DNA of 18,345 bases, from positions 1 to 18,345 of the forward strand of contig JARFPR010000464.1 in assembly GCA_029288195.1 (NCBI GenBank), given 5' to 3'. Under the pieces are notes generated by a model that had not been told where the DNA came from, searched no databases, and saw only the letters and a program-made list of their open reading frames with translations. This document shows positions 1 to 7,734 of the stretch, in pieces (the stretch's first letter is position 1; every line of letters begins with the position of its first letter). Origin of the DNA: Gammaproteobacteria bacterium (GTDB lineage: Bacteria; Pseudomonadota; Gammaproteobacteria; GCA-001735895). The position numbers and the translations under genes are program-made.

Positions 1-135
1 GGGGCCCCGATGCCACTCGTGGAAGGCTGCATCAAGCAAGACTACGCGGTCCTCTTTATCATAGCCGAGGCGGTAGACAATCCAGCACCTGTGGACCCCG
101 GGAAAATTGCGCAAACAGATCCCGAATCCTGAATC
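1..135 (-). other. Possible partial ORF running off the left edge (toxin-like fragment?)
   Basis: A minus-strand frame is open from base 135 to the window edge, with a stop codon just upstream (136-138). Its translation includes the stretch CWIVYRLGYDKEDRVVLLDA, which has protein-like composition and vaguely recalls the strand-rich C-terminal half of RelE/HigB (Gp49-like) toxins. No convincing start codon or ribosome site is seen. The upstream stretch 136-242 stays open in a different frame, so this could be a frameshifted or decayed gene. The plus strand is also open here (to a stop at 127-129), so the frame may be accidental. The rest of 1-238 shows nothing else I can support. Confidence 0.2.
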
Positions 136-238
136 TCAACAAGCTTAGTCGTTTCAGTACAGCTGCGCCGTAAGCAATGTAAAATTAGCCGCTCGGCACC
201 ACCAATCGTAGGCAGTTTCCAGGGGATCTGCAGAAGAT

Positions 239-1165
239 TCATTGCACCGTGTCATCGGGACTCATGCTCGGCGGCTCTGTGTGCACGCGACCGCCCCTGG
301 CGGTTTCGCGATAGATGATGTAGAGCCCGCTGGAGATAACGATGATGGCGCCCACGAGGGTAAACACATCGGGCAATTCTCCCCACACCAGGTACCCGAT
401 CAACGTTGCCCAGATCAACGCGGAATATTCAAACGGTGAAATCACAGCTGCCGGTCCCAGGCGGAAGGCATGGGTTAAACACATCACCCCCACACTGCCG
501 AACATTCCCGCTAGCGCAAACAGGCCAAGATCGCCCAGGCTCGGTGTCACCCAGTAAAACAGTACAAGTATAATTCCGGTCAGCGACATGCCCAACTGCG
601 GATAGAGCATCAGGGCCGCGGTTTGCTCTGTCGTCTTGTAAGCACGGGTGGTAATCATCAACAGCGAATAAAACACGACACTGCCGATCACCACCAGGCC
701 CGCCCATTGGAAAACACCGAAACCGGGGCGCAACATGATTAACACACCGCAAAACCCAATACTAATTGCCACCCAGCGATGCAAGCCTACCGATTCCTTC
801 AACAGCGGTACCGAAAGCGCGGTGATGAAGATCGGCGCGGCGAAGGTAATTGCTATCGCATCCACCAGTTTCATTTGCGAAAGCGCCCAGAAAAAACTAA
901 AGCTGAGTCCGAATACCAGCAGGTAGCGTCCGACATGGACCAGCGGACGTCTTGTTTTGAGCATCTTCGGCCCTCCCCCGCGCAGCGCAAAAATGCACAA
1001 TAGCGGCAGACCAAACCAGCTGCGCAAGGCGACTATCTGGGCCACCGGGTAATCGGCAGTCAGCCACTTGATGGTCGCATCCATCAGCGCAAATCCGGCG
1101 ATTCCCGTGAGCATCAAAACGATGCCCAGGGCAGGTCTGTCGACGCTATCGGTTGTAACAGTCAT
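239..1165 (-). CDS. DMT-superfamily transporter with two EamA domains
   Basis: This is a 308-residue inner-membrane protein of about ten predicted transmembrane helices, the usual size for EamA/RhaT-type drug/metabolite transporters. The N-terminal half begins with the typical small-residue helix around GIAGFALMDATIKWL (residues 20-34). The first EamA repeat ends near residue 145 (VLIMLRPGFGVF), and the second covers about 155-290, ending VGAIIVISSGLYIIYRE. The last 20 residues are hydrophilic and cytosolic. The substrate cannot be read from sequence; family members export amino acids, nucleobases or osmolytes, or import sugars and S-adenosylmethionine. No Shine-Dalgarno sequence precedes the ATG at 1165, and no later start improves this. 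It is separated by 137 bp from the RND gene upstream on the same strand and is probably transcribed separately. Confidence 0.9.
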   Translation of the reverse strand: MTVTTDSVDRPALGIVLMLTGIAGFALMDATIKWLTADYPVAQIVALRSWFGLPLLCIFALRGGGPKMLKTRRPLVHVGRYLLVFGLSFSFFWALSQMKLVDAIAITFAAPIFITALSVPLLKESVGLHRWVAISIGFCGVLIMLRPGFGVFQWAGLVVIGSVVFYSLLMITTRAYKTTEQTAALMLYPQLGMSLTGIILVLFYWVTPSLGDLGLFALAGMFGSVGVMCLTHAFRLGPAAVISPFEYSALIWATLIGYLVWGELPDVFTLVGAIIVISSGLYIIYRETARGGRVHTEPPSMSPDDTVQ

Positions 1166-1302
1166 CGGGGGGTTATAAAACTCAACGGGGATTAAAGTTA
1201 TCTTCTCGAAGTTTCGAATGCACCTATACCATGAAACAAACCCCGAGGCGCATATTTTTTAGGCGAACCGGCATACCCGCACTTCAGTCGGGAAAATCCC
1301 GG

Positions 1303-4300
1303 CTAGAGGTAATGCTTGTAACGCAGCGTGTAGTAAAGCATCGGAATAACCACCAGTGTTAACAGGGTCGATATAAGAATGCCGAAGATCAGCGCTATCG
1401 CCAGCCCATTAAAGATCGGGTCATCAAGAATAAAAAATGCGCCCATTATCGCCGCCAGTGCCGTCAACGCGATCGGTCGCGCCCGCACGGCGGCAGCCTG
1501 GATGACCGCTTCCTTGAAATCCATCCCTTTAGCCGACTCTTCGTTAATAAAATCCACCAGCAGAATCGAGTTACGCACGATAATTCCCGCGAGCGCTATC
1601 ATGCCGATCATCGAGGTCGCGGTAAACTGCGCGCCGAGCAACGCGTTACCGGGCAATACCCCGATCACGGTGAGTGGAATCGGCGCCATGATCACCAGGG
1701 GTACGGAGTAGGATTTGAACTGCGCGACTACGAGCAGATAAATCATCAACAACCCGACCGAGTAAGCGATGCCCATATAGCGAAAGGTTTCATAGGTCAC
1801 CTGCCACTCTCCATCCCATTTCAGGCTGTACTGATATGGATTATCGGGTTGGTTGATCATGTACTGCTCGATTGGCGCGTCCAGCAATGGTGACACAATT
1901 TCCTGCTTCAACTCCGTCCATACGTCAAACATACCGTATAGCGGACTATCGAGTTCGCCGGCCATATCGGCGGTGACAAAGACAACCGGCAGCAGATCTT
2001 TATGATAAATACTGTTTTCGTTGCGGGTTTCCAGCAGGGTTACCACTTCGGATAGTGGGACCAGGTCCCGGTTCGCCGAGCGCAGCTTGAGTGACAGGAT
2101 ACTGGTGACGTCGGCCTTGTCACCTTCCGCCAGTTCGAGCCGTAGCGGAACCGGATATTTCTGGTTATCACGATGCAGGTAACCCACGTCCTCGCCATCG
2201 ACCAGGGTAGCAACGGCATTCGCGATAACCGCCTGGTTCAGACCGAGGCGCGTCGCCTTGGCGCGATCGATTGCCAGCACCAGGCGTTCAGATTCCGATT
2301 CGCTGCTATCGTCAATATCGACGATACCGGGGGTGCGCTTCAGCACCTTACGGATATCTCTTGCAACCTGTATCTGCCCCGCATAGTCGATACCATAGAC
2401 CTCCGCGACCAATGGCGCCTGCACCGGCGGTCCGGGCGGAACCTCGACAATCTTGACATTCGCTCCATGGGCATTGCCGATGCGCTGTAACGGTTCGCGT
2501 AACGCCAGGGCAATATCGTGGCTCTTACGATCCCGCACCGACTTGTGCTGCAGGTTAACCTGGATATCTGACAGGTTTGAAGCTGCACGCAGGTAATACT
2601 GGCGTACCAGGCCGGTGAAATTAATCGGCGCAGCGGTACCGACATAACCCTGGTAATCGGTGACCTCGGGTACGGTCGCAATCCAGTTGCCCAGTTCGGT
2701 GATCACCCGTGCATTCTGCTCCAGGCTGCTGCCCTCGGGCATATCGACAATGATCTGGACTTCCGACTTGTTATCAAACGGCAACATCTTCAACACCACC
2801 AGTTTGAATCCGGCGAGGCTTAGCGAGCCCAGGATCAATAAAATGATTACCAGTAACAGCAACCAGCGATTACGCCTTCCGCGGACATCGTCCAGTAACG
2901 GGTCGAACAGGCGTTTGAATAGCGGGTATAGAGGCTGGTCGTCAGCAGGTTCTGCCTCAGTGGTATGGGGTTTCCGTCCCAGCAATTTCAAACTGAGCCA
3001 GGGCGTTACCACGAAGGCCACGGCCAGCGAGATCAGCATACCAATACTGGCATTGATCGGGATCGGGCTCATGTACGGCCCCATTAAGCCGGTTACGAAG
3101 GCCATCGGCAGCAGCGCCGCAACCACGGCGAAGGTCGCCAGTATGGTCGGCCCGCCAACCTCATCGACGGCGAGTGGGATCGCTTCGACAAGGCTGTTTT
3201 TACCCAGTTGCATATGCCGGTGTATGTTCTCGACCACGACAATGGCGTCATCGACAAGAATCCCGATCGAAAAGATCAGTGCGAACAATGAAACACGGTT
3301 CAAGGTAAAACCCCAGGCCCAGGACGCAAACAGGGTCATCGCCAGCGTGACCACGATCGCCACTCCGACGATAACGGCCTCTCGCAAGCCGAGCGTAACC
3401 ACAACCAACAACACCACGACTGCAGTTGCGAACACCAGCTTTTGAATCAAGGTCAGGGCTTTTTCATTGGCGGTCGCTCCGTAATTACGCGTCACCGTGA
3501 CTTCGACCCCTTCGGGGATCACGATCCCGCGCAGTTGATCGATACGACCAATCACTTCATCGGCCACCTCGATCGCATTACTGCCCGGTTTCTTCGCAAT
3601 CGCAAGCGTTACCGCGGGGAATTGACCTTTTACGCTAATACCCTTGTCAGTCGCTGCCGGGCCAGTACCAAACCAGACATATTTATCGGCCTGCGATGGC
3701 GTGATTTCGATGGTAGCGATATCGCCAAGCGCAATTGGCACACCATCGGACAGTCCGATGATAAGATCCTGGATTTCTGAAGCCTCGCTCAGGAAAGTGC
3801 CGGACTGCAAGTTGATTTCAAGATTGTCCCGCACCAGTTTACCGGCATCGCGCGACTGGTTTGCGGCAAGGATTCCAGCCTTGACCTGTTCCAGGTCAAT
3901 ATTGAATCCAGCCAGCTTTACCGGGTCGAGCAGTATTCTGATCGCCTGGCGGGTGCCGCCGATCGAGTAAATATCACGTGTGCCGGGTACGCGTTTCAAC
4001 TCGGCCTCGAGTGAATGTGCAACCTGCAGCAACTCGATACCGCCGCGCTGCGGATCTTGGCTCCACAAAGTCAATGCCACGATCGGAACATCGTCGATAC
4101 CCCTTGGCTTGATGATTGGCTGCCCGACGCCCATATTGGCGGGCAACCAGTCGGTGTTGGAAAAGACCTTGTTATAAAGCCGCACGATAGCCTGCGAGCG
4201 TTCTTCACCCACCTCGAACTGAACTGTCAGGATTGCAATACCGGGTTTCGATACCGAGTAGACATGTTCGATACCGGCAATTTCGGAGAGCACTTGCTCG

Positions 4301-4521
4301 GCTGGTGTGCTGACCACCTGTTCCACTTCGTATGCAGTTGCTCCGGGAAACGGCACAAAAACATTGGCGAAGGTAACATTGATCTGCGGTTCTTCCTCAC
4401 GCGGCGTCACCATTACCGCAAAAACACCCATTAACAGTCCGATCAGCGCCAATAGCGGCGTGATTTCGGACTGCAGAAAGGTTTTCGCCACCCAACCGGA
4501 TGGACCCAGCGACTGGCTCAT
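1303..4521 (-). CDS. RND-family efflux pump, inner-membrane permease (AcrB/HAE1-like)
   Basis: At 1072 residues it has the standard length of an RND exporter: TM1 near residue 20, a large periplasmic loop (about 40-350), TM2-6, a second periplasmic loop (about 600-880), and TM8-12 at the C-terminus. TM4 carries the proton-relay pair in GILVDDAIVVVENIH (Asp424, Asp425), placing it with hydrophobe/drug (HAE) exporters. The TM10 position that is Lys940 in AcrB is Arg983 here (GIIVRNSILLVDF), so the relay base is conserved in charge but substituted. The pump should trade protons for substrates taken from the periplasm or inner membrane. Its start overlaps the adaptor stop by 4 bp (ATGA), implying translational coupling. 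No TolC-type gene is in this operon; one lies at 12429-13742. A short hairpin at 1289-1301 just downstream lacks a T-tract. Confidence 0.95.
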   Translation of the reverse strand: MSQSLGPSGWVAKTFLQSEITPLLALIGLLMGVFAVMVTPREEEPQINVTFANVFVPFPGATAYEVEQVVSTPAEQVLSEIAGIEHVYSVSKPGIAILTVQFEVGEERSQAIVRLYNKVFSNTDWLPANMGVGQPIIKPRGIDDVPIVALTLWSQDPQRGGIELLQVAHSLEAELKRVPGTRDIYSIGGTRQAIRILLDPVKLAGFNIDLEQVKAGILAANQSRDAGKLVRDNLEINLQSGTFLSEASEIQDLIIGLSDGVPIALGDIATIEITPSQADKYVWFGTGPAATDKGISVKGQFPAVTLAIAKKPGSNAIEVADEVIGRIDQLRGIVIPEGVEVTVTRNYGATANEKALTLIQKLVFATAVVVLLVVVTLGLREAVIVGVAIVVTLAMTLFASWAWGFTLNRVSLFALIFSIGILVDDAIVVVENIHRHMQLGKNSLVEAIPLAVDEVGGPTILATFAVVAALLPMAFVTGLMGPYMSPIPINASIGMLISLAVAFVVTPWLSLKLLGRKPHTTEAEPADDQPLYPLFKRLFDPLLDDVRGRRNRWLLLLVIILLILGSLSLAGFKLVVLKMLPFDNKSEVQIIVDMPEGSSLEQNARVITELGNWIATVPEVTDYQGYVGTAAPINFTGLVRQYYLRAASNLSDIQVNLQHKSVRDRKSHDIALALREPLQRIGNAHGANVKIVEVPPGPPVQAPLVAEVYGIDYAGQIQVARDIRKVLKRTPGIVDIDDSSESESERLVLAIDRAKATRLGLNQAVIANAVATLVDGEDVGYLHRDNQKYPVPLRLELAEGDKADVTSILSLKLRSANRDLVPLSEVVTLLETRNENSIYHKDLLPVVFVTADMAGELDSPLYGMFDVWTELKQEIVSPLLDAPIEQYMINQPDNPYQYSLKWDGEWQVTYETFRYMGIAYSVGLLMIYLLVVAQFKSYSVPLVIMAPIPLTVIGVLPGNALLGAQFTATSMIGMIALAGIIVRNSILLVDFINEESAKGMDFKEAVIQAAAVRARPIALTALAAIMGAFFILDDPIFNGLAIALIFGILISTLLTLVVIPMLYYTLRYKHYL

Positions 4522-5558
4522 TGGGCAGTATCCAGCTGTCGCTTGTGTTCGATTCCAGCGCGCACCGGATCGAGCGCGATGGTTTCACCTTCACCGAGCC
4601 CGGCAAGAATCTCAACCTGGTCGCCAATTCGGTTGCCGGGACGCACCTGTCGGAAAGAAAGTCTACCTGCTGCATCAAGCACGTAGACGGCGTTGACTTC
4701 CGCCCGTGAAACCAGTGCCTGTTGCGGCAACAGCAGGCGCTCGGTGGCACCGATTTTGAGAGCCACCTTGACCAACATGCCCGGAAACAGGCCCTGCTTC
4801 ATTTCGGGTAAGTCCAGTCGCACTGGAAAACTATGGTTTCGCGGATTAGCGAATGGATGGATGGTAATCCTGGTGACTTCGACCGAGCGGTCATCCTCGA
4901 GTAGAACCACCCGCGCGAGACCATGAGTGCGCAACCCACCGATAATCGACTGCGGCACATTGGCGCTGACACGCAACTGTCCTAAGGCATAGCCGGTCAT
5001 GATTGGCTGGCCCGGGGCAACACTTTCTCCCGGTTCGACATGGCGCTCAACTACAACCCCGCTATAGGGTGCTCGCACCACGGTGTAACCTAACTGCTCT
5101 TCAGCCTGGGCCAGATTAGCTTGCGCCGAGGCTGCGCGAGCCTTGGCTGCCTTCAGGTTGGCGCTGGCCTTGTCGAGTACTGCCTGTGAAATCAGTTTTT
5201 GCTTGCGTAAATCCTGGTTACGTCTGAATTCAAGCTGCGTATCCTGCAGATTGGCATTTGCCTCGTCGAGTGCAGCACTCGCTTTTTGTTGCTGTGCGCG
5301 GTATTCCCGGTCCCCTATGGTCAACACCACCTGGCCCTGCTCGACGAAATCATCGACGTCAAAGTTGACGCTTTCTATTTTTCCGACAACCTCGGCGGAT
5401 AGCGTCGCCTGTTGACGTGCCTCGACTACTCCGTCAACCCAATGCTCAAGCGGCATTGTCATCCGTTTTGAGGTTATGGTCTGCAATCCTTCCGCCGTAT
5501 GTGCCGAACCTGCAGATAAACCCAGGCACAAGACAATGATCATAGGCACGAGCCGCAT
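4518..5558 (-). CDS. Periplasmic adaptor (membrane fusion protein) of the RND pump
   Basis: This 346-residue adaptor starts with a Sec-type signal peptide (cleavage plausible after SAHTA, residue 22). There is no lipobox cysteine at the cleavage site, so it is probably soluble or membrane-associated through its pump. A split biotinyl-lipoyl-like domain (about 51-83 and 158-190, the latter with VRAPYSGVV) flanks an alpha-helical hairpin (84-157, Ala/Gln/Lys-rich). The beta-barrel and membrane-proximal domains follow (about 190-340). It should bridge the RND permease encoded immediately downstream to an outer-membrane channel. The ATG is preceded by GGGAG at good spacing. It is the first gene of the two-gene operon and lies behind a promoter overlapping a palindromic operator (5599-5620). 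Confidence 0.93.
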   Translation of the reverse strand: MRLVPMIIVLCLGLSAGSAHTAEGLQTITSKRMTMPLEHWVDGVVEARQQATLSAEVVGKIESVNFDVDDFVEQGQVVLTIGDREYRAQQQKASAALDEANANLQDTQLEFRRNQDLRKQKLISQAVLDKASANLKAAKARAASAQANLAQAEEQLGYTVVRAPYSGVVVERHVEPGESVAPGQPIMTGYALGQLRVSANVPQSIIGGLRTHGLARVVLLEDDRSVEVTRITIHPFANPRNHSFPVRLDLPEMKQGLFPGMLVKVALKIGATERLLLPQQALVSRAEVNAVYVLDAAGRLSFRQVRPGNRIGDQVEILAGLGEGETIALDPVRAGIEHKRQLDTAQ

Positions 5559-5596
5559 TTGGAACTCCCGGTTAATTAGTGAAATACATCTGTGCT

Positions 5597-5627
5597 AGTA
5601 TATTAGAATTTTCTAATATAGATTCAA
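5597..5627 (-). promoter_or_regulatory. Predicted promoter of the RND efflux operon
   Basis: Read on the minus strand, TTGAAT (5627-5622) can act as -35 and TAATAT (5605-5600) as -10 with a 16-bp spacer; TATACT (5602-5597) is an alternative -10 with a 19-bp spacer. Transcription would start near 5590, giving a leader of about 30 nt before the adaptor ATG at 5558. The palindrome at 5599-5620 fills the spacer and covers the -10, the classic layout for steric repression. Promoter assignment is inference from sequence. Confidence 0.45.
5599..5620. promoter_or_regulatory. Perfect 22-bp palindrome, likely repressor operator
   Basis: Ten-base arms TATATTAGAA and TTCTAATATA flank a TT centre with no mismatch. 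It lies in the 128-bp divergent region between the RND operon and the DUF255 gene. AT-rich dyads of this sort are typical operators of dimeric winged-helix or TetR-type repressors. The ArsR-family sulfur/redox sensors of the BigR type are one possibility, but no regulator gene is in the window to confirm this. Confidence 0.55.
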
Positions 5628-5649
5628 TACTCCCTTAGAGGTAGTATTC

Positions 5650-5679
5650 CCGGATACAACAACGACTTGTTGATACCGG
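5650..5679. repeat. Imperfect inverted repeat in the leader of the DUF255 gene
   Basis: CCGG (5650-5653) pairs with CCGG (5676-5679), and CAACAA (5657-5662) with TTGTTG (5667-5672), leaving a 3x3 internal loop and a CGAC tip. It ends seven bases before the ATG at 5687, where a Shine-Dalgarno sequence would be expected and is not seen. It could affect translation or be a protein-binding site; function is unknown. Confidence 0.3.
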
Positions 5680-5686
5680 ACAATTT

Positions 5687-7483
5687 ATGCAGATATTCAG
5701 AATCCTGTTAACAATATCTCTGGCACTGATCACTAGCCTTGGGCCGCCTGGTGCCTGGGCATCCAACCAGCTCGCCGGTCATCCCTCGCCTTACCTGGCA
5801 TTGCATGCCGATGATCCGGTCAACTGGCGGCCATGGCAGGCCAGTGTTTTTCAGGATGCCAGAAAGGACAAGCGCCTGGTATACGTTTCGGTTGGTTATT
5901 TTTCCTGCCACTGGTGCCACGTAATGCAACAGGAAAGTTACCAGGATGAGGGTATCGCGAAGCTTCTGAACCAGGGCTACATCGCGGTTAAGGTCGATCG
6001 TGAACTCGATCCGGACCTGGATCGACGCCTGATCGAATTTGTCGAGAAAACACGCGGCGCGGCTGGTTGGCCGTTGAACGTATTTCTGACCCCTGATGGC
6101 CATCCTATCGCCGGTTTCACCTACTTGCCGAGCAATGATTTCGCCAACGTACTGCAGGAACTCGATGATACCTGGCAAAAAAACCAGGATCAGCTTGCCG
6201 GCGCCGCACGTGACTTTTTTGAAACCCAGATGCAGGACCAGGAAAACCAGGCTTTCCTGGCACCTCAGATTCCATCCCAGGAGATGATTGGCGCATTCAT
6301 CTCGCAAACCATGCTGCTGGCAGACGAATTGCAGGGTGGCATCGGAAATACCAGCAAGTTCCCTAACGTACCGCAGTTCGATACGCTGCTCACAATTATC
6401 CAGCAGAACCCGGAGCTCGATACGGATGTTGTCGATTTCGTGCAACTCACCTTGCACATGATGGCATCGAAAAACCTGCAAGATCACGTCAACAGCGGCT
6501 TTTTTCGCTACACCACCGATCCAGACTGGTATACGCCCCACTTCGAGAAAATGCTCTACGACAACGCTCAGCTCGCAATGCTTTATTTGCGGGCACACGA
6601 ACTCTGGCCCGACCAGGGCCATGCAGATATCGCCAGGCGCACCCTCGATTTTGTCGAGGGCAATTTAAAACATCCCGATGGTGGGTATATGTCGAGCCTG
6701 TCCGCGGTGGACGTCGACAACAAGGAAGGCGGCGCCTATTTCTGGAGCCGTGAGCAGCTTTCCGCAGTGCTTGACGACCAGGAAGTAGAGTACCTGTCAA
6801 AACTATGGCCTGTCGAAACCAAAAAAGGCGAGTTTCTGATTAAACCACTGACCGGTCAGGGCGCTTCCGGCGAACCGGCAAAAAATCTACTCATCCTCGA
6901 GAAACTGCAATCTCGAGGCAGTAAAAGCATGCCAGTCGATGACAAACGCCTGGCCAGCTGGAACGCGATGATGCTGGATGCGCTGACCATGGCATCAGAA
7001 ATCGATTCGCGATATGTCGAACGCGCCCGCGCCCTGTTTCGATACATGCGCAATAATTTCTATGACGCCGACTCACTGATTCGATTTGCCGGCAATGCCG
7101 AGACTGCTGACGCGGTACTCGAAGACTATGCCCAGGTAGCGAAGTCCTTCCTCAATTTCGGCAAGCGTTTTGACAGCGAAGAAGCTACCCGGCTTGCGAT
7201 GCAACTGACTGAAAGTGCCTATGCCCGGTTTGTGAAAGATGGTCGCTGGCAACAGAAAGCCGAGTCGTTAATTCCGATTGCACCGGGAAAATGGATCATT
7301 CCCGACCAGGTATTTTTTTCGCCGATGACACTCTGGATCGAGGTGGCGCTCGAGGCTCCAGGACTGAATCCGGTGGTGCGTGCCGGCGCTAATGAAATGC
7401 TGCAACGGGCAACGCGCGATATGCTCGACTCCCCTTACCTGTACGGTAGTTTCATCATACTGCGCGCAAATAACCATGGTTAG
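5687..7483 (+). CDS. Secreted DUF255 (YyaL/SPATA20-like) thioredoxin-fold protein
   Basis: This 598-residue protein has an N-terminal signal peptide (cleavage near residue 25, after GAWA). A DUF255 thioredoxin-like domain (about 27-190) follows, with the family signature YFSCHWCHVM (Cys74 and Cys77 as CxxC) and GWPLNVFLTPDG (127-138). The C-terminal part (about 200-590) matches the alpha/alpha-barrel region of the family, with HFEKMLYDNAQLA at 285-297 and LASWNAMMLDAL further on. Most YyaL/SPATA20 relatives are cytosolic and nearer 650-700 residues, so a periplasmic location is a notable departure. The biochemical role of the family is not established; the exposed CxxC suggests thiol redox work. 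It is divergent from the RND adaptor and shares its regulatory region. No ribosome site is evident before the ATG. Confidence 0.9.
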   Translation: MQIFRILLTISLALITSLGPPGAWASNQLAGHPSPYLALHADDPVNWRPWQASVFQDARKDKRLVYVSVGYFSCHWCHVMQQESYQDEGIAKLLNQGYIAVKVDRELDPDLDRRLIEFVEKTRGAAGWPLNVFLTPDGHPIAGFTYLPSNDFANVLQELDDTWQKNQDQLAGAARDFFETQMQDQENQAFLAPQIPSQEMIGAFISQTMLLADELQGGIGNTSKFPNVPQFDTLLTIIQQNPELDTDVVDFVQLTLHMMASKNLQDHVNSGFFRYTTDPDWYTPHFEKMLYDNAQLAMLYLRAHELWPDQGHADIARRTLDFVEGNLKHPDGGYMSSLSAVDVDNKEGGAYFWSREQLSAVLDDQEVEYLSKLWPVETKKGEFLIKPLTGQGASGEPAKNLLILEKLQSRGSKSMPVDDKRLASWNAMMLDALTMASEIDSRYVERARALFRYMRNNFYDADSLIRFAGNAETADAVLEDYAQVAKSFLNFGKRFDSEEATRLAMQLTESAYARFVKDGRWQQKAESLIPIAPGKWIIPDQVFFSPMTLWIEVALEAPGLNPVVRAGANEMLQRATRDMLDSPYLYGSFIILRANNHG

Positions 7484-7734
7484 AGTGTTTAGATCTATTG
7501 CCCTGGCATTTGATATTGGGCATCTTCATGCCGCAATGTTGCAAGCATTTTTGGTGCGCCCTGACCAACTCAATGAAATTTAGTGAATTTGTCTCAACTC
7601 AAAGCTACTAATAGAAAAAGCCTTATGATAAATTCCTCTTTATTAATTCGGCACCTCGCTATTTCTATTGTTCCAAGGACAAAGCTAGCATTCCCCAATC
7701 ACCAGTTATAAAGACAACACAGGGCAATTTAGGC

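Noticed and set aside
42..242. 66-codon minus-strand ORF at the left end
   Set aside because: It has no ribosome site, overlaps the transporter's stop and has an unremarkable translation; at best it is the front part of the frameshifted fragment noted at 1-135.
1289..1301. Hairpin CGGGA-AAA-TCCCG downstream of the RND gene as a terminator
   Set aside because: The stem is only 5 bp, and no T-tract follows on the minus strand.
2660..3445. Long plus-strand ORF (261 codons) within the RND gene
   Set aside because: It is antisense to the highly conserved TM4-TM6 part of the pump, is Ser/Thr-rich low-complexity in translation and has no domain; a codon-bias shadow.
1303..4521. Reading the pump as a heavy-metal (CusA/CzcA-type) exporter because a Met-rich protein is nearby
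   Set aside because: TM4 has the VDDAIVVVENIH signature of HAE-type pumps, and the two loci are 6.6 kb apart on opposite strands.
5708..6622. 304-codon minus-strand ORF opposite the DUF255 gene
   Set aside because: The plus strand encodes clear family motifs (CHWCHVM, HFEKMLYDNAQLA) across the same bases; the antisense product shows no recognisable domain or signal.
7475..7583. 35-codon ORF overlapping the end of the DUF255 gene
   Set aside because: It begins inside the upstream gene without a ribosome site and gives a short peptide with no signal peptide or motif.
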